Source: a virus. From it: 46,124 nt of DNA. The notes below the pieces were generated by a model. The model was not told the origin of the DNA. It saw only the letters and a list, made by a program, of their open reading frames with translations, and did no database searches. Position numbers and translations under genes: made by a program. Location: positions 1-46,124 of IMG/VR virus record IMGVR_UViG_3300009194_000017, one strand, 5' to 3'. Position 1 is the first letter of the stretch. Every line of letters starts with the position of its first letter. This document shows, one piece after another, positions 6,745 through 12,927 of the stretch.

Positions 6745-7074
6745 TTATTGGCCCTTATCTACGAAGTAGTCGTGGACTTTGCGACAGATTTTGTCAGCCT
6801 CGACTGTGTCTGTATGGTCGCTGATCATTTCAGAAGGCTTATTTTCATAAACCATGAATACTGCGAACTTAGCATCTTCTAAAACGCCAGCTTTCACGAA
6901 ATCTATTCTTGCAAAGTCAGTACCTGTAGCTAGCTTTACAAGCTGTGAAATAGTAAAGTTCTCATTTTTGATGATTTCTTCAGTGTCAAAGATGCTTTTG
7001 ACAACGTAGCCACTAGTCTTTGCTTCAACAATAAGACGACGAACTACTGACTCGATGATATTTTTGCGGGACAT
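6745..7074 (-). CDS. Hypothetical early protein
   Basis: 109 residues; the start MSRKNIIE at 7074 is chosen over an upstream frame start at 7119 because GAGG stands 8 nt upstream and the promoter at 7110-7137 would otherwise lie inside the gene. Charged, helical N-terminus (SRKNIIESVVRRLIVEAKTSG), acidic C-terminus ending DYFVDKGQ. Family not recognised. One base separates it from the next gene (6743), so they form one operon. Confidence 0.75.
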   Translation of the reverse strand: MSRKNIIESVVRRLIVEAKTSGYVVKSIFDTEEIIKNENFTISQLVKLATGTDFARIDFVKAGVLEDAKFAVFMVYENKPSEMISDHTDTVEADKICRKVHDYFVDKGQ

Positions 7075-7109
7075 ATTAACCTCGTTATAGTTAAGTGCAT
7101 CACATGTAT

Positions 7110-7137
7110 ATAATATCACGCGTGATGCGATAGTAAA
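7110..7137 (-). promoter_or_regulatory. Early promoter with palindromic spacer (operator candidate)
   Basis: Read leftward: TTTACT (7132-7137), a 16-bp spacer, TATTAT (7110-7115). The spacer contains the perfect 12-bp palindrome ATCACGCGTGAT (7115-7126). A related palindrome, AATCACGTGATT, lies in the divergent region at 11653-11664. A repressor could bind such a site and block polymerase. Confidence 0.6.
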
Positions 7138-7146
7138 CAGCTAAAC

Positions 7147-7314
7147 TCAACGTTCGACAGCTTCAATAGCAGCATCGGCCAAAGCTTCAAGCGCCTCGAG
7201 CTCAGGGCCAGAGAGAAGATAATTATAAGCCTTGTGACGGAGTTGATCGATTGCCTCGATGTCTTCGTCACGCATAGCTTGTGCAATATGAGAAACGAAT
7301 TCGTGATAGTACAT
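7147..7314 (-). CDS. Small hypothetical acidic protein
   Basis: 55 residues beginning MYYHEFVSHIAQAMRDEDIE and ending AALEAVER-like (ADAAIEAVER). It is strongly helical and acidic. A good ribosome binding site, GAGGTGG, lies 6 nt before the ATG at 7314. The overlapping longer frame 7116-7328 has Leu/Ser/Arg-rich random composition and is rejected in favour of this one. A promoter-like TTTACT (7372-7377) with TAGTAT (7350-7355) lies upstream. Function unknown. Confidence 0.75.
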   Translation of the reverse strand: MYYHEFVSHIAQAMRDEDIEAIDQLRHKAYNYLLSGPELEALEALADAAIEAVER

Positions 7315-7405
7315 ACTTGCCACCTCATTTATTTGATGTTACAAGTGTAATACTATCACATGAGTGGCGAGAGTAAACTGCTAAGCACTAAGATCGTAGC
7401 GCTAA

Positions 7406-7729
7406 TTATCCAGATTTTCGATATCTAGCGCATGCTATCTGACCAATGTAGCCATGAGATAGATTCAAAGGCTCAGAGAACATTCGATGAATTTCAGAAG
7501 GCGTAAAGCCACCATCAACAAGCGTATGAATCATCGAAACTTTAAGATTATCGACTTTTGCGTTCCAATGATGTTCGCCCTTGCGAAGCCCAGAAAGTCC
7601 GAGCTTTTTTATTCTATGATGAATGCCGTTCTTAGGCCTGCCTAAGACTAGACCGAGTTCTTCAGCAGTCATAATACCCGCATACTCTTTGATTACTGCG
7701 TCCTCATCCTTTGAGTATTTACGACTCAT
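7406..7729 (-). CDS. Myb/SANT-like and HTH putative DNA-binding protein
   Basis: 107 residues. Residues 1-48 (YSKDEDAVIKEYAGIMTAEE, then GRPKNGIHHRIKKLGL) look like a Myb/SANT-type three-helix DNA-binding domain as found in phage GcrA- or homing-endonuclease-associated modules. Residues 52-105 (GEHHWNAKVDNLKVSMIHTL, then GFTPSEIHRMF) look like the second HTH seen in many phage HNH-associated proteins. No nuclease residues are visible, so a transcription regulator or orphan DNA-binding remnant is likely. Confidence 0.7.
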   Translation of the reverse strand: MSRKYSKDEDAVIKEYAGIMTAEELGLVLGRPKNGIHHRIKKLGLSGLRKGEHHWNAKVDNLKVSMIHTLVDGGFTPSEIHRMFSEPLNLSHGYIGQIACARYRKSG

Positions 7730-7892
7730 CGTCTCTACCTTGACTTGACCTTTTTGCTATAATCCAAATCAAACTAATTGTGAAAGGTACGTAGAAAGGT
7801 GCAAGCACAAACCACCAAGACCAGTCAACAAGGTCAGCAAGTTTAAGTGTTGTGAATACTAGGAATAGTACGTCTAACCACCATAATTTCAT
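7719..7892 (-). CDS. Small membrane protein
   Basis: 57 residues: MKLWWLDVLFLVFTTLKLAD followed by a Trp-rich linker and a second hydrophobic segment (VPFTISLIWIIAK), then a charged tail. Two transmembrane segments are likely, both ends cytoplasmic. The ATG at 7892 overlaps the upstream stop (ATGA) with AAGGTG 8 nt before it, and its end overlaps the start of the Myb-like gene by 11 nt. It may modify host envelope functions early in infection; that is inference. Confidence 0.75.
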   Translation of the reverse strand: MKLWWLDVLFLVFTTLKLADLVDWSWWFVLAPFYVPFTISLIWIIAKRSSQGRDDES

Positions 7893-8074
7893 GCGTTTGA
7901 CACCTTAATTTCAGGTAATACTAATTTATGCCTACGTGCAAAGCGCTGAGCTGCTTCACGTGACATCCTGAGAGTTCTCATTACGCTCTGGTCAGCTATT
8001 TTAACTTCAAACGATATAGTATACGGGGCATCAAGCGTACCATTCAGAGCGATTTGCGGATTTTTAACATTCAC
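7889..8074 (-). CDS. Small hypothetical protein, GTG start
   Basis: 61 residues. The start is GTG at 8074, supported by AAGGA 7 nt upstream; the ATG at 8070 is out of frame. Sequence is a beta-strand half (APYTISFEVKIADQSVMRTL) followed by a basic helix (SREAAQRFARRHKL). Family not recognised. It overlaps the membrane-protein gene by ATGA. Upstream (8098-8135) there are two TTATCGA-type repeats that may be part of its promoter or operator. Confidence 0.7.
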   Translation of the reverse strand: MNVKNPQIALNGTLDAPYTISFEVKIADQSVMRTLRMSREAAQRFARRHKLVLPEIKVSNA

Positions 8075-8161
8075 TATTAAGTCCTTAGTTATTAATTATC
8101 GATAATCTAATTTTATCACTTATCGAATAATAGTACACGGCTAAACACATCGTCCAAGCAT

Positions 8162-8184
8162 AAAAAACCCCGGACAAGCCGGGG
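8162..8184 (-). terminator. Rho-independent terminator
   Basis: Read leftward: CCCCGG-CTTGT-CCGGGG followed by six T residues. It lies 70 bp after the stop of 8252-8788 and separates it from the next promoter. Confidence 0.92.
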
Positions 8185-8251
8185 CAGAATGGAATTAACC
8201 AATGGAGTTAACACGCCGCTGATTAAGGCTCAGCGGATCAAGCCTTGGCAA

Positions 8252-8788
8252 TTAGCCCAGCAGGTCGTCTGCGTTAGCTTCGGCTTCTTCAGCGGCCTTA
8301 GCGTCGGTGTCAGCCTGCTCTTCTTTAGCAGTCTTAGCCTTGCGACGGTTGCCACCGCCAGCGTTAGCTTTTTCGCCGTCTTTGGTCTTGGAGTTCTGAC
8401 CACGAGCAGCTTTACGAACTTCTTCGAACTTGGCTGCTTCTTCCTCAGAGGCAACTGGCAGAGCTTTCAGATAGTCAACAACTTTCTGAGCGCCTTGCTC
8501 ATTGAACTCAGGGTGATGCTCGATCCACTCAATACCGTCATCGATTTGCTCTTGAGTGAATTTAACGTCTTCAGTGACGTACGCAAAGTTACGACCTTTT
8601 TCGATGTCGTAAATCTTGCCAACAGTGGTAGCGAACAGACGCTGCTTTTCTGCAGGGCCTTCGGCCAGGTTGCCAAAGCGAACGGCGTAAACCATAGCTA
8701 CAGGCATGCGACCACGGATGATGTCAACTTTCTTCGGAGCTTCTTTCTTCGGAGCTTCAGTTTGAGTAGTAGTGTTTTCTTCAGTCAT
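8252..8788 (-). CDS. Probably abundant early protein of unknown function
   Basis: 178 residues. Low-complexity Thr/Glu/Lys N-terminus (about 1-20), a folded middle (RGRMPVAMVYAVRFGNLAEG to about residue 115) and a long charged Ala/Glu/Lys tail with a basic GGGNRRKAKTAK patch, ending DDLLG. The basic patch suggests nucleic-acid binding. It is a single-gene unit with one of the best promoters in the window (8859-8886), AGGAGAATT-type ribosome binding site and a strong terminator, which points to high expression. Family name not recognised. Confidence 0.8.
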   Translation of the reverse strand: MTEENTTTQTEAPKKEAPKKVDIIRGRMPVAMVYAVRFGNLAEGPAEKQRLFATTVGKIYDIEKGRNFAYVTEDVKFTQEQIDDGIEWIEHHPEFNEQGAQKVVDYLKALPVASEEEAAKFEEVRKAARGQNSKTKDGEKANAGGGNRRKAKTAKEEQADTDAKAAEEAEANADDLLG

Positions 8789-8858
8789 GATAATTCTCCA
8801 GGATTTCAGTTATTTGTCGCTCTTTATTGAGCGTATGTTGCGTCAACCAACAATTGCA

Positions 8859-8886
8859 ATTATATACTAGTTGGCAAGTAAGTAAA
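8859..8886 (-). promoter_or_regulatory. Strong sigma70-like early promoter
   Basis: Read leftward: TTTACT (8881-8886), a 16-bp spacer, perfect TATAAT (8859-8864). It drives the 178-residue protein at 8252-8788. Confidence 0.75.
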
Positions 8887-8954
8887 CGCTTAAAATCAAC
8901 GTCCTTGCTTGTTTTGGTATGACATCAAATCCATCGAAATGTCAATGCGTGAAT

Positions 8955-9245
8955 TTAAGCAAGCCATGACTTAGTCAGCCACTTAAATTGCACGGACTTA
9001 GAGCAACGAATAATAGACTCTATCATCGTTGCATCAAATGGCAAAAATTGAATGCCAAATTCAGTGTATGGATAGATTTTATGAATCATGAAATCTAAGC
9101 CATTAGCTTTAGCAGATTCACGTACATACTTGGGCCTAGTGCCAAGCTCGTTGCACGCATCATTAAAGTTTAAGCCTTGAGCTTTGCATGCACGCAAATG
9201 ATGCACAGTATCTAGTGTAACTTCAATCCTTTGGTAGCGACTCAT
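8955..9245 (-). CDS. Hypothetical protein with HTH-like segment
   Basis: 96 residues. The N-terminal half (LRACKAQGLNFNDACNELGT then RPKYVRESAKANGLDF) has the pattern of a helix-turn-helix; the C-terminal half is hydrophobic and aromatic. It overlaps the end of 9223-9729 by 23 nt. Family not recognised. Confidence 0.65.
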   Translation of the reverse strand: MSRYQRIEVTLDTVHHLRACKAQGLNFNDACNELGTRPKYVRESAKANGLDFMIHKIYPYTEFGIQFLPFDATMIESIIRCSKSVQFKWLTKSWLA

Positions 9246-9729
9246 TGGACGCCCTCCACTGATTCATGCATTTCTCAGTAATTCGATATGATTCATCGAG
9301 CTTTTTAAGATGCCAGTTTTCGTTATCATCAGGCGGGACAGACGTAAATGTTTCAGCCATCCAACCAATGTCATAGATGTCGTTGGTCTTGACTGGTTGC
9401 ATCAACTCTGCCCGACTGTTTTCATAAAGATCTTCAAGATCATTAAGCCTAAGACTTTTGACAATAAAAATGTCCGTGTCGACCCTGTAGTCATTGCCAT
9501 ACCTTCGTACAAGTCTCACACAGATACACCAGTTCTGAGGCTCATTAATGACACGCCCTGTCGTAGCAGGGTCTAGCCTTTTCCAGAACGCACCCATACA
9601 TTTTTCAGCGTAAGCCCACTGATCTCCACTTGGGGACAGCTCAGACTCCCATGTCCAGACTCTAGTCTTTGCGTTAAAGAACTTTTGGGCTCGACTAAAT
9701 CCACTGTGTTTCTTTTTTCTACGTTTCAT
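9223..9729 (-). CDS. Hypothetical early protein
   Basis: 168 residues with a very basic N-terminus (MKRRKKKHSGFSRAQKFF) and a Trp-rich body; the C-terminus is acidic. No known domain recognised; the basic leader suggests nucleic-acid contact. It overlaps the upstream gene by 11 nt and the downstream gene by 23 nt, so it belongs to the leftward early operon. Confidence 0.7.
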   Translation of the reverse strand: MKRRKKKHSGFSRAQKFFNAKTRVWTWESELSPSGDQWAYAEKCMGAFWKRLDPATTGRVINEPQNWCICVRLVRRYGNDYRVDTDIFIVKSLRLNDLEDLYENSRAELMQPVKTNDIYDIGWMAETFTSVPPDDNENWHLKKLDESYRITEKCMNQWRASNESLPKD

Positions 9730-10264
9730 CTATTTGCTCCAGTTCGGTGGCTCGTTGGCGGAGGCGTTGGGCATAGTCATAGGCAAACTGATCTATATCT
9801 TCTTCGTGCAAGCCTACGTTACCAAGATTTCTTAGGGCTACTCTTATTGCAGACTCCGCCGCCTCGGCTTGCTTGCGGAGAAGGTAAGCTGTGTCAGGGC
9901 TATCGTGACTGCAAATCTCGCTGGCTTTCGACGCTACCGCCCCGTGTTCGTCGCTAATACCGTCATACTCCCAACATTGCAGGCAGTGCCACAGCGACTC
10001 GTGAAGCTCAGCCACCCGCGCCTCGGCCTGTTGGAGCTGGTGGCGGAGGTTGGTGATTTCGTTAGGGTTAAACGTGCCTTCGATTACTTGTTTAATGGTC
10101 TCCCATGTGTGCTCGTAATTCGGCCAATCATGCTCAACCACAACGCACTGCTCAGTGGGAATCCAGTAGCTGTCAAGGAACTCCCGCAGGTCTTCCTCGG
10201 TTTCTTTGTCGATGCGCTTGAGCTTAACAACGATGTAGCGTTCTTCTCGCTTGAAATTACTCAC
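9719..10264 (-). CDS. Hypothetical phage protein, GC-rich, probably recently acquired
   Basis: 181 residues from a GTG at 10264, which has GGGAGG 8 nt upstream; ATG at 10270 is possible but too close to that site. N-terminus SNFKREERYIVVKLKRID is a pattern I associate with phage accessory proteins. The middle (NLRHQLQQAEARVAELHESL) is a coiled coil, and the C-terminus is helical and Ala/Arg-rich. Base composition and codon use are clearly GC-richer than the neighbouring AT-rich genes, resembling the GC-rich tail-fibre and lysis block at 28.1-30.9 kb, so it is a likely transfer from another phage. Confidence 0.75.
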   Translation of the reverse strand: MSNFKREERYIVVKLKRIDKETEEDLREFLDSYWIPTEQCVVVEHDWPNYEHTWETIKQVIEGTFNPNEITNLRHQLQQAEARVAELHESLWHCLQCWEYDGISDEHGAVASKASEICSHDSPDTAYLLRKQAEAAESAIRVALRNLGNVGLHEEDIDQFAYDYAQRLRQRATELEQIDET

Positions 10265-10313
10265 TTTCATCACCTCCCTGAATTGGCCTCAAACTCATCA
10301 CGTATACTCATAA

Positions 10314-10682
10314 TCACAATCCGTAGTCAATTGATCGATGTTCAAGCTCTTCAACAGTATCGCAACCAGACGCAATCTCTTTACAAGCGTCTTCAACCAT
10401 TTCTAGAAGTGCTTCATAGCTGTGACTACCACGCATTTTGACTGGCTTCAAGAATTCAGCTTTTAAAGCTTTATGGACGTAGTTAGTCCAGTTTTCACTT
10501 TCAACAAGACGAGTATTGATTTCTTCAACAACAGCTTGATTGCCGTCAACGTAAGCTTCAGTCATTGAATCAACGAAATTCTGAAGCTCTTGCTCAAACA
10601 TGTCTTCTGCCATATTAATTGCGTCCTGCTCACGCTCATATTGACGAAGAGCTGCAAGATTGCCGTCTGTATTATAAGTCAT
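10314..10682 (-). CDS. Hypothetical early protein
   Basis: 122 residues; start MTYNTD at 10682 has GGGAG about 8 nt upstream. Acidic, almost wholly helical (ALRQYEREQDAINMAEDMFE and similar); possibly a helical bundle. Family not recognised. It follows a predicted secreted protein by 2 bp and is in the same operon. Confidence 0.7.
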   Translation of the reverse strand: MTYNTDGNLAALRQYEREQDAINMAEDMFEQELQNFVDSMTEAYVDGNQAVVEEINTRLVESENWTNYVHKALKAEFLKPVKMRGSHSYEALLEMVEDACKEIASGCDTVEELEHRSIDYGL

Positions 10683-10684
10683 AG

Positions 10685-10852
10685 TTAACACTCCCAATCG
10701 TTATAGTTTGGATGTCCAAATTCGCCGTTTGAGTCTTTAAAAATTTGGACACTTTCACAATATCTTTCATATTGTGCTTGTTGCTCATTATAATCAGCTT
10801 GTGAAGTGATTAACACACTAAAAAGCAAAAATAGTGCGATTATTATCTTCAT
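10685..10852 (-). CDS. Small secreted (periplasmic) protein
   Basis: 55 residues with a clear signal peptide: MKIIIALFLLFSVLITSQA, with probable cleavage before DYNEQQ. The mature part of about 36 residues has two Cys (YCESVQIF and the C-terminal Cys), an arrangement I associate with small periplasmic phage proteins. The ATG at 10852 overlaps the upstream stop as ATGA. A role in superinfection exclusion or envelope protection is possible but unproven. Confidence 0.75.
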   Translation of the reverse strand: MKIIIALFLLFSVLITSQADYNEQQAQYERYCESVQIFKDSNGEFGHPNYNDWEC

Positions 10853-11001
10853 TCACCATCACCCATAGTTGAAAACCATTGAACCATTGATCCAGCAAAC
10901 CCTGTAGCAATTTCAACGCCAAGAATCAAAAAAGGCATGAACCACCAAGCTTCGTAGATCATAGCGCCGAGCATTGCAAGTCCAATAAGTCCGATAATCA
11001 T
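10849..11001 (-). CDS. Small membrane protein
   Basis: 50 residues, nearly all hydrophobic: MIIGLIGLAMLGAMIYEAWW, then FMPFLILGVEIATGFAG. Two short transmembrane segments are likely. Start at 11001 with AAGG upstream and a sigma70-like promoter at 11030-11058. It overlaps the secreted-protein gene by ATGA, forming a two-gene envelope-directed pair. Confidence 0.75.
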   Translation of the reverse strand: MIIGLIGLAMLGAMIYEAWWFMPFLILGVEIATGFAGSMVQWFSTMGDGE

Positions 11002-11029
11002 GGTAGATACCTTATGTTGATTTACTTAC

Positions 11030-11058
11030 ACTATATACCAACGCGTCGCGCGTGTACA
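11030..11058 (-). promoter_or_regulatory. Sigma70-like early promoter with dyad in spacer
   Basis: Read leftward: TGTACA (11053-11058), a 17-bp spacer, TATAGT (11030-11035). The spacer holds ACGCG-TCG-CGCGT, a dyad comparable to those in the other early promoters. Confidence 0.6.
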
Positions 11059-11063
11059 CAGCG

Positions 11064-11612
11064 TTATAGACATCTAATACGGTGATGTTCATCAACAATG
11101 TAAATCGGTTCGAAACCGCCGTCCTCAATCCTTGGTAGCCTAGAAGCAAGTCGCCAATTTATGCCTAGGGCCTTAATTGCGTCAAGCTCTTCTTTATCTA
11201 TAGGCTGCATTGGGTTGACCTCAATGCGCTCAAGATAACTTTCGAGATCTTTAAGTAACTCAGCAGGCGTTGTCTTGGTGATCTGAATAAACTTCTTAAT
11301 ATTGGACTCTGTTAACCTTAGCAAGTTACGACGCGATGTCAAGATTGAGCGGATTTTTGGAACACTTGGCTCTGTGTACATATAGTCAGCATCGAACTCA
11401 CTAAGCGCGTGGTGCAAAGTGCTTGGCACGCCTATACAGATTACAGATTGCCTAGTTGTTCCGCCAGACAATGAGCGATAGCCCCATTCATTGTCATGAG
11501 CTTGGATACGGCTGATCCATTGCTCGATGGGCGCTGTTGACTTAGAAAATATTGCGTCAGGATTATGGACGTAGCATCCAAATCGTAGAAAAATTAGAGC
11601 TTCTGTGTACAT
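11064..11612 (-). CDS. Hypothetical protein, first gene of the leftward early region
   Basis: 182 residues, family not recognised. Mixed alpha/beta N-terminal half and a helical middle (RRNLLRLTESNIKKFIQITK). Start at 11612 with AAGGAG about 9 nt upstream. The coding DNA near 11401-11440 contains CTAAGCGC, AGTGCTTGGCAC and CCTATACAGATT, the same short words that fill the non-coding ends, which suggests these words are selected at the DNA level. Confidence 0.75.
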   Translation of the reverse strand: MYTEALIFLRFGCYVHNPDAIFSKSTAPIEQWISRIQAHDNEWGYRSLSGGTTRQSVICIGVPSTLHHALSEFDADYMYTEPSVPKIRSILTSRRNLLRLTESNIKKFIQITKTTPAELLKDLESYLERIEVNPMQPIDKEELDAIKALGINWRLASRLPRIEDGGFEPIYIVDEHHRIRCL

Positions 11613-11759
11613 AATTAATCTCCTTATTTACGATTGATATTCTATTATAGTTAATCACGTGATTATACTGCTAAATGCACAAATCTTAGTGATTAGGTAT
11701 TTCATCGGAGCTTTTATGCTGTATAATGTGCCTACCACATATTGTTGAGTGTGACGGTT
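11613..11759. promoter_or_regulatory. Divergent early promoter region with operator-like palindrome
   Basis: It separates the leftward early genes from the rightward replication genes. Leftward: TATAAT-type boxes lie at 11644-11649 and 11662-11667. Rightward: a perfect TATAAT lies at 11722-11727 with a weak -35. Between them is the perfect palindrome AATCACGTGATT (11653-11664), overlapping a leftward -10. A repressor here could control both directions. Confidence 0.65.
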
Positions 11760-11966
11760 ATGGGTCAAAAGAAACGGAAAAACATAGGATCATCGATAAA
11801 ACAGCAGCTCAACGGTTCAAAACCAGTGACTGATAAAATAGATACGCAAGATAGTCTGGTCCTGGAACACCTTGAAGCTGATATAATGTATAATCCTGAT
11901 AGTTACACAACTGTTAACGTGTTAGGCGTTGACGTTATCGTGAAATTGGAGAATAACGATGAGTGA
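11760..11966 (+). CDS. Small hypothetical protein
   Basis: 68 residues from ATG 11760; a TTG at 11742 is a less likely start. Basic N-terminus (MGQKKRKNIGSSIKQQ), acidic C-terminus. First gene of the rightward region, just after the TATAAT at 11722-11727. It overlaps the next gene by 8 nt. Family not recognised. Confidence 0.65.
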   Translation: MGQKKRKNIGSSIKQQLNGSKPVTDKIDTQDSLVLEHLEADIMYNPDSYTTVNVLGVDVIVKLENNDE

Positions 11967-12201
11967 AAATAAAGACAAAGAGCATTGGATTGATAAAGCA
12001 TCTAGAAAGTTTGAGGCGTTCGCTACAGGTAGCAATTGTAAGCGTGGCAAAGCACAACGCGAAGCTTTTGATGCTTTTGGCGGATTCATGATGAGCATTG
12101 GCTCAATTGCAATTTTGCTCGGCATCGTGGTAGCTTTTGGCATTTGGGGCTTAGCGGTAATTGGAGCTATCATTGCCGTAAACGTACTGACAACTAAGTA
12201 A
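11959..12201 (+). CDS. Small membrane protein
   Basis: 80 residues: a charged N-terminal half of about 40 residues with a Lys/Arg-rich stretch, then a long hydrophobic half (FMMSIGSIAILLGIVVAFGI, then WGLAVIGAIIAVNVL) giving two transmembrane segments. GGAG 9-12 nt upstream of the ATG. Function unknown; early phage membrane proteins often affect host physiology or exclusion. Confidence 0.75.
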   Translation: MSENKDKEHWIDKASRKFEAFATGSNCKRGKAQREAFDAFGGFMMSIGSIAILLGIVVAFGIWGLAVIGAIIAVNVLTTK

Positions 12202-12210
12202 GGAGACTAC

Positions 12211-12396
12211 ATGAAATTTGAAGGACCCGACAATGAATGGCTTGTCATCGAAGCTATTCGAATCCCTGCAGCTGTACCTCTTAGCTTTACAAAAGCCAAA
12301 GAACGTATATATGTCCTACCTGGAGGTCTACGCGTAACGCCTTCATGGATCGAAAAGAATAAAAAGAAGGTAGTTCACGCGTTCAAAACACATTGA
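12211..12396 (+). CDS. Small hypothetical protein
   Basis: 61 residues, beta-rich start (EWLVIEAIRIPAAVPLSF) and a strongly basic end (WIEKNKKKVVHAFKTH). AAGGAG lies about 6 nt upstream. Family not recognised. Confidence 0.65.
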   Translation: MKFEGPDNEWLVIEAIRIPAAVPLSFTKAKERIYVLPGGLRVTPSWIEKNKKKVVHAFKTH

Positions 12397-12443
12397 CCCA
12401 AGGTTTGTGGATTTCACTGACCTTAAATCCAAGGTATAATTAA

Positions 12444-12926
12444 ATGATATACTTGCTCTCGAAAGATTTTCGCAAGAGCTGCGAAATGCTTTGCGACTTG
12501 CATCTGAACGAGTCAATCATTGACACTGCTACAACATTAAGCTACTATCTATGGACACACCATAGAGACACAGTTGCATTCGATGCGGCACACTTTTTTA
12601 GTGAAAAAAGCAGATTAGATAACATAAAGTCTGATATACCAAGGGCGTATTACCCGTTAAGAGGCACAAAGGACTTTCGTGAATGGGTCATTCAAAGTCA
12701 AAGCCACTACGCTTTTCTAATTCAGTATCTTGAATTTTTGCTTGAAGAACATGAGACACGGTTCTTTACAAGTCATAAGACATCGTACGTATTAAGCTCG
12801 ATGCCAAAATTCAGTTTCAAGAACTTAGAAGACGTAGCACAAATAGAAAAACGAATTGACGCCTGTTTAGACATGTATAATCAGCCTAGAAAATCTTGGA
12901 CGTGGACTAACCGGGATCAACCTTGA
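12444..12926 (+). CDS. Conserved phage protein, pyrimidine-dimer-glycosylase-like pattern
   Basis: 160 residues. The layout (LSKDFRKSCEMLCDLHLNES at the start, then a helix with TATTLSY, then W-x3-S-x2-HYAFL and EEHETRF with His at about 110) resembles a phage family with the pattern DKHV..K..E..Q.LS, W..S..NY.WL, EY..R...H, which is sometimes linked to pyrimidine-dimer DNA glycosylases. The match is weak and the enzymatic role unproven. TATAAT at 12435-12440 abuts the start, so any transcript from it would be nearly leaderless. It precedes the primase-helicase by 1 bp. Confidence 0.6.
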   Translation: MIYLLSKDFRKSCEMLCDLHLNESIIDTATTLSYYLWTHHRDTVAFDAAHFFSEKSRLDNIKSDIPRAYYPLRGTKDFREWVIQSQSHYAFLIQYLEFLLEEHETRFFTSHKTSYVLSSMPKFSFKNLEDVAQIEKRIDACLDMYNQPRKSWTWTNRDQP

Positions 12927-12927
12927 C

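Noticed and set aside
7116-7328. 70-codon leftward frame
   Set aside because: The overlapping 55-codon frame at 7147-7314 has a good ribosome binding site and protein-like composition; this one does not.
8189-8830. 213-codon rightward frame opposite the early protein at 8252-8788
   Set aside because: It is antisense to a well-supported gene and runs through its terminator and promoter; Phe/Ser-rich composition is typical of a mirrored charged protein.
12435-12440. Perfect TATAAT as promoter of the gene at 12444
   Set aside because: It lies 3 nt before the start codon, so the transcript would be leaderless; the -35 match (TTCACT) is weak. It may serve downstream genes, but I could not support it.
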